NCBI RefSeq assembly: GCF_014203755.1 | Contig: NZ_JACHJS010000001.1 | Location: 4,464,001-4,528,000, forward strand | Length of the DNA: 64,000 bases | Source: Saccharothrix violaceirubra | GTDB lineage: Bacteria > Actinomycetota > Actinomycetes > Mycobacteriales > Pseudonocardiaceae | Reading direction: 5' to 3' | Shown: one piece after another, positions 39,230 through 46,786 of the stretch | Layout of the letters: each line of letters begins with the position of its first letter | How positions within the stretch are numbered: position 1 is the stretch's first letter | The notes under the pieces: generated by a model | Told to the model about the DNA's origin: nothing | The model's database searches: none | What the model saw: only the letters and a program-made list of their open reading frames with translations | Translations under genes and position numbers: made by a program

Positions 39230-39855
39230 CAGGCGACCCTCCACCTGTCCGTGGCGAGGGCGAGGAACTGTTGGGAGAGCACCGGATCACTCTCGAATCG
39301 GCCACCGGCCTGAAGTGTGGTGGTACGAGCTGCCTCCATTCGCACACCCCGCGAGCTCATGCACAGGTGCGTACCGCGGACCGCGACGGTCACGTCGGGA
39401 CTGCCGAGCACGACGGCGATCTCGTCGGCTACCTGCCGGGTGAAGCGCTCCTGCACCTGAAGGCGGCCCGCGTACTGCTGCGCGATTCGACCGAGCTTCG
39501 ACAGGCCGATCACCTCGCCGTCCGGTACGTAGCCGACGGCGACGTCGAGATTCATGGGCAGCAGGTGGTGCTCACACAGCGACCAGACGCTCATGCCGCC
39601 GATCACCACCAACTGACCGCTCACGTGTTGCTCGGGGAACGAGGTCGGTGCGGCCGACGGTTCCGGGGAGAAGAAACTGCGCCACCATGCGGCGACCCTG
39701 GCCGGTGTGTCCGCCAGGCCCTCCCGTCCGGGGTCCTCGCCGATCGCGGCGAGGAGCTGGCCGACAAGATCGGCAACGCGCTCGGTGTCGACCGGCCCCG
39801 GCGGCACCAGGTCCTGGCGTTCGCTGGGAGCAAGCTTGTTGAGGGTGTTGGTCAC
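39229..39855 (-). CDS. folE: GTP cyclohydrolase I
   Basis: FolE opens GTP to dihydroneopterin triphosphate, the first step for both folate and 7-deazaguanine. The zinc and catalytic residues are at 94-97 (CEHHLLPM) and Cys165 (THLCMSSRGV), with the Gly-Leu-Ser-Lys-Leu-Gly-Arg box at about 117-123. At 208 aa it is full length. GTG 39855 is chosen for its gaggcg site; a longer frame upstream lacks similarity. Being inside an operon with QueE and QueD rather than folate genes, it probably feeds preQ0. It sits 155 bases below QueE. Confidence 0.95.
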   Translation of the reverse strand: MTNTLNKLAPSERQDLVPPGPVDTERVADLVGQLLAAIGEDPGREGLADTPARVAAWWRSFFSPEPSAAPTSFPEQHVSGQLVVIGGMSVWSLCEHHLLPMNLDVAVGYVPDGEVIGLSKLGRIAQQYAGRLQVQERFTRQVADEIAVVLGSPDVTVAVRGTHLCMSSRGVRMEAARTTTLQAGGRFESDPVLSQQFLALATDRWRVA

Positions 39856-40009
39856 GGACTTCGCCTCGCTTCCGCGGGTGGTGAATGGGTCAAGGACGTC
39901 AGTGGCAGCTCCTGATAGCGCCACTGCCCGCAGGCGCGGGGACGACATGCCGGGCGCAGCGACAGAGACCGCGAGCGCCGCGATCCAGTGCTCGGTCTGG
40001 GAATCGGCG

Positions 40010-40714
40010 TCACCGCGCTCCGGTCAGGATGTGCAGGCGGGTGGAGACGTTCCATCCGCGTTCAGTGGCCCGGTCGTAGAGCGCGTCCATGCCGGCCAGA
40101 ACCTTCTCCCTCGTGGTGCCTTCCGGCATCACCCACACCGGAGTCAGGCGGTGTTCCTCGACGAGCTGGGCGATCTCGTCGAGGTCGCGGTCGGGCTCGG
40201 TGACAACGAACTTGAACACCGCGCGGTCTGTCGCGACCAACGCCGAGAGGGCTTCGGGCTTGATGCGGGTGGAGTAGGTCATGCCGGAGTTCGCGAGTTT
40301 CGGACTCACCACCCACAGGTCGACCAAGGAGGCGAGTTCCGGTGTGGGTGCGACTGTGCCGTTGGTTTCGACCTGCACCCGGATGTCAGCCAGGCCGCGC
40401 GCGAGGGCGGTCATGGCGGGCTGCTGCAACATCGGCTCTCCACCAGTGATCACCATCATGTCCACGCCGCGCTCGCGCACCCACGACACCAGCTCGGTGA
40501 CGGGGACTCGGTCGCTGACCTCGGCCGGGTTGTACCTGCTCCAGTCCCAGCTCTCCGGGGTATCGCAGAAGCTGCACCGGAGGTTGCAGCGGGAGAACCG
40601 GACGAACACGCAGCGCTGCCCTGTCCAGGGACCTTCGCCCTGGAACGACTCGAACTTCTCCGTGAGGATTGCCGAACCCTCTACCCGCTCGGGAGCCAAG
40701 GTCAGCGTGTTCAC
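40010..40714 (-). CDS. queE: 7-carboxy-7-deazaguanine synthase, radical SAM (copy 1)
   Basis: QueE rearranges 6-carboxytetrahydropterin to 7-carboxy-7-deazaguanine using a [4Fe-4S] cluster and SAM. The cluster motif is C43-x3-C47-x2-C50 (CNLRCSFC), preceded by ESFQGEGPWTGQ and followed by DTPESWDW, the family's signature. VITGGEPMLQQ and VETNGTVAP are the SAM-binding strands. GTG 40714 overlaps the upstream stop by 4 bases, which fixes the start. 234 aa is standard. A related copy is at 45279. Confidence 0.95.
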   Translation of the reverse strand: MNTLTLAPERVEGSAILTEKFESFQGEGPWTGQRCVFVRFSRCNLRCSFCDTPESWDWSRYNPAEVSDRVPVTELVSWVRERGVDMMVITGGEPMLQQPAMTALARGLADIRVQVETNGTVAPTPELASLVDLWVVSPKLANSGMTYSTRIKPEALSALVATDRAVFKFVVTEPDRDLDEIAQLVEEHRLTPVWVMPEGTTREKVLAGMDALYDRATERGWNVSTRLHILTGAR

Positions 40715-41400
40715 GAGGCATCGCCTCGTTCCCACAGGCCGGTGGTGGCCCTCGAGTCGACCCGGACCGATACGAGTCGACCACGGATCTCCGGCTCGAC
40801 GTTGTCGACGAACCAGCCAGCCAGGTGGGCGACCAGCGCAGGCCCGGCGGCACGTAGCCCCGCGTCGGCGGCAGGGGACTGGAGGTAAGCCCCGAACGGC
40901 TTCAGGTCGCCGAAATCGGTGATGAACCCGAACTCGTCGAGCCCGTCCGCCCCCAGCACCAGCGTGACGTCGCCGTGGCTGGTCGTGAAGGTCTTCGAGA
41001 TCGTGACCTCGCCGGTGACACCGTCACAGCGTGCCGAGGTGGTCGCGGTCTCCGAAACAACCATCGCGACCAGCGTGATCGACGTCGCGGGTTCAACGTT
41101 GTCTCGGAACCACTTGGCAAGGTGAGCAGCGAGAAGCTCGCTCGTCGGGTGGAAGGTGACCTGCTCGTTGAGCAACCGGTGATCAAAGGTCGCGGTCAGA
41201 TACTCCCCAAGGGGCGACAGGTCGCCGGGGGCGTCATCGTGCACGAGCGCCGAGACGGTCACCGTGTAGTTGTGGCCGTGGTTGCGGCTGCACTTGTGGC
41301 TGGTCGGCAACAGCCTGAGCTCGTGGCTGGCGCTGAAGTCGAACGACTGCGAGATGGTGGTCTGACCGTCCGCCTCACGCTTCTCCTCAGCGGCCTTCAT
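40711..41400 (-). CDS. queD: Tandem 6-pyruvoyl-tetrahydropterin-synthase-like (QueD) protein
   Basis: Two PTPS-like units are fused in 229 residues. Unit 1 (about 15-125) has the zinc/catalytic set His26, Cys37, His41 and His43 (HKCSRNHGHNY), with FDHRLLNEQ, HPTSELLA and Glu117 in SET. Its substrate loop lacks the DFgdLK motif. Unit 2 (about 132-225) keeps GFITDFGDLKPFG but has no zinc ligands. The two units may share one active site or have split roles. ATG 41400 is preceded by gaaggaggg and is the first gene of the operon, facing a regulator across 274 bases. It should supply 6-carboxytetrahydropterin to QueE. Confidence 0.85.
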   Translation of the reverse strand: MKAAEEKREADGQTTISQSFDFSASHELRLLPTSHKCSRNHGHNYTVTVSALVHDDAPGDLSPLGEYLTATFDHRLLNEQVTFHPTSELLAAHLAKWFRDNVEPATSITLVAMVVSETATTSARCDGVTGEVTISKTFTTSHGDVTLVLGADGLDEFGFITDFGDLKPFGAYLQSPAADAGLRAAGPALVAHLAGWFVDNVEPEIRGRLVSVRVDSRATTGLWERGDAS

Positions 41401-41674
41401 GTAGCCCTCCTTCGTCGGTCATGCCGAACAGCACTCGGACGACGTGCGCCGGCGGCGAACTGCTCGTGCCGGGCCGGACGACGCAGTGGCGAAAGGTCCT
41501 GGGTGTTGAACCCGAGTCGTGACGATCTGTATTACCTTCTCCGTCAATGAACCTTACTGCGATACACGAAAGGTGACAAGGTTGGAGTCTGAGCGTCGAA
41601 GATGGCCTTGCTGCCTTACGACTAAGGTCAACGGCGGGAGTACCCCACGCCACGAGACGCAAGGAGGGCGAGCG
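41401..41674. promoter_or_regulatory. Divergent control region of the deazaguanine operon
   Basis: This 274-base gap lies between the start of the nine-gene minus operon and the UTRA gene on the plus strand. It ends in the ribosome site aaggaggg at 41661-41668. AT content is higher at 41518-41580 (the stretch around tctgtattaccttctccgtc), where promoters are likely. GntR-family operators are usually short palindromes; I found none that is convincing. Confidence 0.4.
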
Positions 41675-42208
41675 ATGACCGACGCCGGCCCGTGGACCAG
41701 CGTGTCGATGCCGTATGTAAGCGGCCATCGTGGTGACACCTGGGGCGCTGAGGCGGCAGAGCACGGCGGTACGGGAACCCAGAAGCTGCTGAGCGTTGAC
41801 GAGGTGACCGCCTCGGCGACGGTGGCCGACATGCTCGGCCTGGCTGCGGGCGAGCCGGTCGTCGCGCGGCGCCGCCTCATCCTGTTCAACGACCACCCGG
41901 TCGAACTCGTCGACTCGTACTACCCGGTGGACATCGCTCGAGGCACCAGGCTGGCCGAGCACCGCAAGATCCCCGGCGGTGCCGTCGCCCTCCTGGCCGA
42001 CCTCGGACATCGGCCGCGCCGCGTCCGTGAGGACGTCAGCGCGCGGCTTGCCACGCCGTATGAACGGACCACGCTGGAACTGGACGACCCGTCTTGCGTG
42101 CTGCTGCTCGCCCGCGTGCTCCTCACCGGAGACGAACGGCCTGTCGAAGCCAGCGTGATGACGATGGTGGCCGACGGACGGCGGCTGCGATACGAACTGA
42201 CGCCATGA
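41675..42208 (+). CDS. UTRA-domain protein without DNA-binding domain
   Basis: A 177-residue protein equal to the effector-binding half of HutC-type GntR regulators. Unit marks are EVTASATVADMLGLAAGEPV, RRRLILFNDHPVELVDSYYP, the middle RKIPGGAVALLADLG and VLLTGDERPVEASVMTMVA. No winged helix precedes it; ATG 41675 with aaggaggg is the clear start. It closely parallels the C-terminal domain of the next gene, so a gene duplication is likely. It may sense the pathway product and pair with the full regulator. Confidence 0.8.
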   Translation: MTDAGPWTSVSMPYVSGHRGDTWGAEAAEHGGTGTQKLLSVDEVTASATVADMLGLAAGEPVVARRRLILFNDHPVELVDSYYPVDIARGTRLAEHRKIPGGAVALLADLGHRPRRVREDVSARLATPYERTTLELDDPSCVLLLARVLLTGDERPVEASVMTMVADGRRLRYELTP

Positions 42209-42238
42209 CCGCTCTGACGACGTCCGCAGGAGCCGGTC

Positions 42239-42967
42239 TTGCCTCGCGCGCGTGACAGCCGGCCCCGACACCAGCAGATCGCGGCGGAACTGCGCGATCT
42301 GATCATGCGTGGCGAGCTGAGCCCAGGTACGCAACTGCCGTCCACCGCGCAGCTCGTCGAGCGGTACGGCGCGGCGAACGCCACCATCCAGCACGCGCTG
42401 AAGGCGCTGAAGGACGAAGGCTTCCTCGACAGCCGTGTCGGCAAAGGCGTCTACGTCCGCGACCGGCAGCCGTTTGTTATCGACGCCTCCGCCTACATCC
42501 CGCCCGAGCCAGGCCGGTTCCGCTACCAGCTGCTCAAGGTCGACAACGTCGTTCCACCGGCAGACATCGTCGCCGGACTGCGGCTGGCGCCGGGCGCTAC
42601 CGCGATCGTCCGCTCCAGAACCCTTCTCCACGACGACCAGCCCGTGGAGTTGTCCGCCTCCTACTACCCCGCCGAGATCGCCGACAACAGCAGCCTGGCG
42701 AAGCCCGCGAAGATCCGCGGCGGAGCACCCCAGGCCCTCGCCGACCTCGGGTTTCCTCAGCGGACCTTCGTCGACCGGATTTCGGCACGGTCACCGACGG
42801 TGGAGGAAGCCGAGACGCTGGACCTTCCGGAAGGAACGCCCGTGATCCGACAGTTGCGTGTCATCTACAGCGACAACGAACGCCCTGTCGAAGCCTCGGT
42901 CCTCATCAAAGGCGCACACCTGTACGAGCTTCTGTACCACCAGACCGTAGAGACCGATCGGGGCTAG
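42239..42967 (+). CDS. GntR-family (HutC type) transcriptional regulator
   Basis: A 242-residue regulator. Residues about 8-75 are the winged helix: RHQQIAAELRDLIMRGELSPGTQLPST, then VERYGAANATIQHALKALKDEGF. Residues about 90-235 are a UTRA domain, starting QLLKVDNVVPPADIV and containing VELSASYYPAEIAD. HutC-type proteins bind a small metabolite and control adjacent operons. The start is TTG 42239, preceded by caggag. It follows the UTRA-only gene by 30 bases and is divergent from the nine-gene operon, its probable target. Confidence 0.9.
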   Translation: MPRARDSRPRHQQIAAELRDLIMRGELSPGTQLPSTAQLVERYGAANATIQHALKALKDEGFLDSRVGKGVYVRDRQPFVIDASAYIPPEPGRFRYQLLKVDNVVPPADIVAGLRLAPGATAIVRSRTLLHDDQPVELSASYYPAEIADNSSLAKPAKIRGGAPQALADLGFPQRTFVDRISARSPTVEEAETLDLPEGTPVIRQLRVIYSDNERPVEASVLIKGAHLYELLYHQTVETDRG

Positions 42968-43398
42968 AGCCACGATGTCAAGGATTTCGATTACGGACAC
43001 GACAACTGCATTGATAACGACTTCCTCATGACAACGCCCTAGGATTACGAACCGGCCTGAGAGCTCAACGCGGTATGTCGAGTGTGTCCGCTAACATGTG
43101 CGCGTGAACGGGAACTTTAATTGATGGGAGGGTGATCTCGTCACCCGACATCCCCGGCGACGCATTCTGGTGAAGGCGCTTCGAGTTGCTCGGGCTGCCG
43201 CCGAGGACGGAAACTCGCCCAGGTCGCCGCGACCCGAGTCAAGTGGGGACGATCAACGACAGCCAGAGCGAGGAAGCGGCGGCAATCTACTTGAACTGAA
43301 AAAACACTCATTTCGGCGTTGGTCGAGTTCCAGGGATGGCCGCACTTCCCTGCGACCCCCAGTGCACCGGCCGCCGCGCTCGGCGCAGCCGTTTGGAC
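42968..43398. other. Spacer between the two deazaguanine loci
   Basis: No open frame here is convincing. The stretch is AT-rich at 42980-43060 and 43100-43130, with gggagggtgatctcg at about 43125-43139 like a ribosome site, followed by a short frame that ends soon. A fragment resembling the C-terminus of an XRE regulator may lie at 43200-43300. Nothing further is clear. Confidence 0.3.
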
Positions 43399-43635
43399 TC
43401 AATACGAGACGACCTCGCGTAGCCACTCTCGGCGCTCCACTTTGCGCAGAATCCGACGCCAGAGCCGTTTGCCGCTTTTTCCGCTCTGGCGGCGCGCCTT
43501 GAAGGGGCGAACAGTGTTTCCGCCGTCGTCATACCACGGGTCGTCGACACTGTGGATTCCACGATTACGCCTGCTTGCCAACATGGTCTTCGGCTCCCGG
43601 CTTCGCGGTTGAATGTCGTGGTCGGACACGTCCAT
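43399..43635 (-). CDS. Small basic protein, hypothetical
   Basis: A 78-residue, Arg/Lys-rich protein starting at ATG 43635 with ggag eight bases upstream. Sequence such as PFKARRQSGKSGKRLWRRIL and the terminal VERREWLREVVSY suggest nucleic-acid binding or a ribosome-like role, but no family is recognised. It is 250 bases below the small HTH gene and may be the last of that operon. Confidence 0.4.
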   Translation of the reverse strand: MDVSDHDIQPRSREPKTMLASRRNRGIHSVDDPWYDDGGNTVRPFKARRQSGKSGKRLWRRILRKVERREWLREVVSY

Positions 43636-43884
43636 TGACACTCCGTATGCGACGGATGTCAAGGACAGCAGGCCGTTGGGTACCGTGCTCTGGACCGCCT
43701 TTCCGGCGAGTCCGTCTCGCTGCGGTGTTCCGGAGGTGGAGTGGAGAAGCACGGAAACAAGGGTGACGCGCGGCTCTATACGGCTCCGACCTGGACACGA
43801 CAAGGCGAAACCGACAAGCGCTCGGCTCGTGGCTCCCATTGCTGCCGAAGTGTCACAGGCCGTCGACCGTGAAAACGGATCGTT

Positions 43885-44145
43885 TCAGTGTCCCGGCTCG
43901 GTGGGCTGTTCGTCGTCTGGCCGGATCTCGAAGAGGTCATGGAAGTCGAAGGGTGCGAGTGCGACGAGGGCTCCGCCGATGAAGGCGCGGCCGGGCTGGA
44001 GTTGGCCGGAGCGGACGCGGGTGACGGTGGAGCGGTTGAGTTTCATGGCTCGGGCGAGGGCGCAGTCGGACTTCAGGCCGGCGAGGTTGCGTGCTTTGGC
44101 GAAGAGGTCGCGGCGTAGGCGGACGGTGTAGGACACGGTGGTCAC
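43885..44145 (-). CDS. Small helix-turn-helix protein
   Basis: An 86-residue protein of XRE type: FAKARNLAGLKSDCALARAM then KLNRSTVTRVRSGQLQPG, followed by a short Phe-rich tail with FDFHDLFEIRP, as in phage-repressor-like small regulators. GTG 44145 overlaps the upstream regulator's stop by 4 bases (GTGA), so it is expressed with it. It probably modulates the same promoter region. Confidence 0.75.
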   Translation of the reverse strand: MTTVSYTVRLRRDLFAKARNLAGLKSDCALARAMKLNRSTVTRVRSGQLQPGRAFIGGALVALAPFDFHDLFEIRPDDEQPTEPGH

Positions 44146-45068
44146 TCCCGGTGGTCGGCGTGGCGCGAGCGGTCGTCGAGTTCGTGGGGGGCGAGGGCCG
44201 CGTCGTGGAGTCGGGTGAACAGGTCGAGGTAGTGGCTGATGTGGGCGGGGTCGGTGAGGGTGGCGGTGCCGCCCGCCGTGCCGATGACCACGGCGTCGGT
44301 GTCGTAGATGGTGAAGCCGCAGTCGGGGCCGGGGGCGGTGAGAGGAAGGATCCGGAGGTCGACGGCGTTGCGGGAGTTCGCTTCCCGCAGGTCGGTGGTG
44401 GCGGTGGGGACGCAGTGCAGGACGGTCTCGGCGAGGACTGCGGTGATGACCTGGTGGGTGGGCAGGTCGTCGAGCAGGACGTCGGGTACGTGCGACAGGG
44501 CGACCACCCGGATGGCCGAGGCGGTGCGGGACAGGCAGGACGGGCGGGCGGGGTTACGAGCGGCGTCGATGTGTGTGATCCGTCGTCGTCGTGCTTCCTC
44601 GGCGACCCGACGTGCGAGGGTGATCATGAGTGTGCGTTCGTCGGCCGTGGTTTCGTAGACGTCGGCGAGTGCGGCGACGTCGGCCGGCTTGGGTATCAGG
44701 CTCCCTGTTTCCATTTTGGACAGTTTGGCCTGGCTGAATCCGGCTTGTCGGGCCGCTTGTTGTCCGGTCAGTCCGGTGGGCAGGCGTGCCTTCAGCAGCA
44801 GGGTGGCCAGTTGTTCGTGGTTCCCGCGGAAGTCGGGTTGGCCGTGCTCGGCTCGCGGGCGGAGTTCGACCCCTTCCCGGATGAGAGTCGATCGGACGGT
44901 GCCGTAGCCGCGGCCGGTGAGGTCGGCCAGTTCGCGGATCGTGGCACCGGCGCGGTAGCCGTCGACCACGGTCCCGACGAAGTCGCCGCCCGAGCGGGTG
45001 GACGCGGTGGTGCTGTCGGCGGTCATGTCGTCGTGGTTCCTTGGTGTGGAGGTGTTCTGCCCGGTCAC
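44142..45068 (-). CDS. Helix-domain and XRE/DUF5753-like regulator
   Basis: 308 residues. An N-terminal region has a transposase-like HTH (about 30-70, YRAGATIRELADLTGRGYG and STLIREGVELRP). A second HTH of XRE type follows at about 85-140 (GLTGQQAARQAGFSQAKLSK, METGSLIPKPADV). The rest resembles DUF5753: a mixed fold with LHCVPTATTDLREANSRNA and FTIYDTDAVVIGTAGGTA. DUF5753 regulators are typical of actinomycetes. GTG 45068 overlaps the stop of the 74-residue gene by 4 bases; ATG 45026 is an alternative. It lies in the QueD2-QueE2 operon. Confidence 0.8.
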   Translation of the reverse strand: MTGQNTSTPRNHDDMTADSTTASTRSGGDFVGTVVDGYRAGATIRELADLTGRGYGTVRSTLIREGVELRPRAEHGQPDFRGNHEQLATLLLKARLPTGLTGQQAARQAGFSQAKLSKMETGSLIPKPADVAALADVYETTADERTLMITLARRVAEEARRRRITHIDAARNPARPSCLSRTASAIRVVALSHVPDVLLDDLPTHQVITAVLAETVLHCVPTATTDLREANSRNAVDLRILPLTAPGPDCGFTIYDTDAVVIGTAGGTATLTDPAHISHYLDLFTRLHDAALAPHELDDRSRHADHRE

Positions 45069-45289
45069 AGGCGGTGTAGTGCCCGCAGGACGCGGGTGAG
45101 GAACGTGGTGTACTCGTCGGTTCGGTCGTGTCCCGGGGTCGCGGTCGTTCCGGGTCGTCGCCCGACCTGGTGGTACGGGGGTCCGTGGAGAGGCAGTCGT
45201 CCGACGGTGGGGAGGTACTCGGTGGGTGGGCCGCCGTGGCGGTGTCCGGCCTTCGGAGACCGTGTCGAGGTATGGGGGTCAACGGCCAC
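45065..45289 (-). CDS. Small hypothetical protein, coupled in the QueE2 operon
   Basis: A 74-residue basic protein with His- and Pro-rich sequence (SPKAGHRHGGPPTEYLPTVG, PLHGPPYHQVGRRPG) and a helical end TTFLTRVLRALHRL. It overlaps the end of QueE2 by 11 bases and the next regulator by 4 (GTGA). The fixed overlaps on both sides argue that it is translated. It has no match I know. Confidence 0.5.
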   Translation of the reverse strand: MAVDPHTSTRSPKAGHRHGGPPTEYLPTVGRLPLHGPPYHQVGRRPGTTATPGHDRTDEYTTFLTRVLRALHRL

Positions 45290-45983
45290 GGGCGTTTCCC
45301 CACAGCAGGATGTGCAGTCGGGAGGTCGGGTTCCAGCCGCGGGCGAGCACGGGGTCGGCCAGTAGCCGCAGGCGTTGCACCACCACGTCGCCGTCGATCC
45401 CTTCGGGCATGATCCACACCGGGGCGAGTCCGTGGCGGTCGGCGAGGACGGCGACTTCGTCGAGGTCGGACGGGACCTGTGCGACGAACTTCCACGTCGC
45501 CTTGCCGGACGCGGCGAAGGTCCTCAGGACGTCCGGGCGAAGCCGTTTACGTTCGGGTTGGGCGGAGTGCGCCAGTTTCGGTGACACGACGAAACGGGTG
45601 ACGGCATCGGTCAGCACGGGGCCGGGAGCGATCGTGCCGGAGGTCTCGACTTCGACCTCGTCGTCGAGCCCCGTACTTCGGAGGTGGTCGAGCAGGTGCT
45701 CCAGCCCCTTTCGCTGGAGTAGCGGCTCGCCGCCAGTGATCACCACCAGGTCGCCGGGAACGGTGGTCAGCCAGTCCACGATGTCGGCGACGTCGCACTG
45801 TCGTCGTTCGGCGGACAGGTCGAAGCGGCGGGTATCCCAGGTCTGCGGGGTGTCGCACCAGGCGCAGGCCAGATGGCAGCCGGACAACCGGATCAACCGG
45901 GCCCGTCGTCCCTGGCTGGGGCCTTCGCCTTGGAAGGTCGGACCGAACAGTTCGTTGACCAGCAACGACGTGACGGCGTTCAT
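45279..45983 (-). CDS. queE: 7-carboxy-7-deazaguanine synthase, radical SAM (copy 2)
   Basis: Same enzyme family as the copy at 40010 but clearly diverged from it. LFGPTFQGEGPSQGRRARLI leads to the cluster motif C36-x3-C40-x2-C43 (CHLACAWC) and DTPQTWDTRRF; VVITGGEPLLQR and VETSGTIAPGP are the SAM strands. 234 aa, complete. ATG 45983 overlaps the QueD2 stop by 4 bases (ATGA). It should take the QueD2 product; with QueC at 54576 and FolE at 39229 it can complete preQ0 synthesis. Confidence 0.95.
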   Translation of the reverse strand: MNAVTSLLVNELFGPTFQGEGPSQGRRARLIRLSGCHLACAWCDTPQTWDTRRFDLSAERRQCDVADIVDWLTTVPGDLVVITGGEPLLQRKGLEHLLDHLRSTGLDDEVEVETSGTIAPGPVLTDAVTRFVVSPKLAHSAQPERKRLRPDVLRTFAASGKATWKFVAQVPSDLDEVAVLADRHGLAPVWIMPEGIDGDVVVQRLRLLADPVLARGWNPTSRLHILLWGNARGR

Positions 45984-46465
45984 CGTGGTGCCGACGGCTC
46001 GTGGATTGCGCTGTTGAGCCGGGTTTCGCGTACCAGTACCCGCTCGACGCGTGCGCCGTCGATGTGGGAAATCCGGGACAGGACGTTCTCGGCGACCCGG
46101 CCCAGCAACACCGTGACGGCCTCCACGGTAGGCCAGGGCAGCCCGGAGGCGAACGCTTCGGCGTCGTCCTCGGGATCGTCGGCCCCGAACCGGAACACCC
46201 GGCTGCCGGCGATGGTCAGCGGGGTGATCAGCGGGTCGTCGGTGCCGAGCATCGTGGCGTGGTCGAGGTGGTCGTCGATCCATCGGCGGAGCCCGGCTTT
46301 CAGGTCCCCGAACTCCACGACGGTCGCGGCGGGACTCAACTCCGACGCGCCCACGGTCACCTCGGCGGACCAGGAGTGGCCGTGGAGGCTGACGCACTTG
46401 CCGGTCAGGTGCGGCAGTCGGTGCCCGGACTCGAACGAGACCGCGACGACGATCTTGTGTGTCAT
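45980..46465 (-). CDS. queD: 6-carboxy-tetrahydropterin synthase (QueD), copy 3
   Basis: Almost the same length and motifs as the copy at 5921: His15 in ESGHRL, Cys24 with His28 and His30 in KCVSLHGHSW, FGDLKAGLRRW and LDHATML. It is far closer to that copy than to the tandem protein at 40711. ATG 46465 is the first gene of the operon QueD2-QueE2-orf74-regulator-HTH. The upstream 320 bases carry its promoter and no gene. Expected to supply 6-carboxytetrahydropterin to QueE2. Confidence 0.9.
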   Translation of the reverse strand: MTHKIVVAVSFESGHRLPHLTGKCVSLHGHSWSAEVTVGASELSPAATVVEFGDLKAGLRRWIDDHLDHATMLGTDDPLITPLTIAGSRVFRFGADDPEDDAEAFASGLPWPTVEAVTVLLGRVAENVLSRISHIDGARVERVLVRETRLNSAIHEPSAPR

Positions 46466-46786
46466 CGGCCGTCCACTCCCGACCGGCGGGATGAGGCGGC
46501 CGACGGTGGAGGCGGTATCCGTTGCATCGGAACACGACTCGCTTTCCGGGGGATGGCGGGTGATGCGGACGCGAACCAGTCAACGGATCGTCGCGGGTCG
46601 GTACCAGAGCGGCGACGCGGCGCCGATCCGGCGTTCACACTGCGATATCGCGTCCGAGCAGCGATTCTTCGTAGGCATGGCCTGACAGGGGTCGGGGCTC
46701 CCCACTGCCATGGGAAGCCCCGGTGCCGGTGCCCACGTCCTGGTCGAATGCAACGGAGAGCGCCGGAATCTTCGGTGTTAACCACT
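46466..46786. promoter_or_regulatory. Upstream region of the second QueD-QueE operon
   Basis: No gene of any size fits these 320 bases. The region must hold the QueD2 promoter and, on the far side, the end of the TPR-protein gene. No clear palindrome or terminator was found. Confidence 0.3.

Noticed and set aside
31748..42967. A known pyrrolopyrimidine antibiotic cluster such as that for toyocamycin or huimycin
   Set aside because: The precursor genes are shared, but the TGT-like, kinase, DUF2797 and phosphorylase-like set does not match what I know of those clusters, and QueC is not within it.
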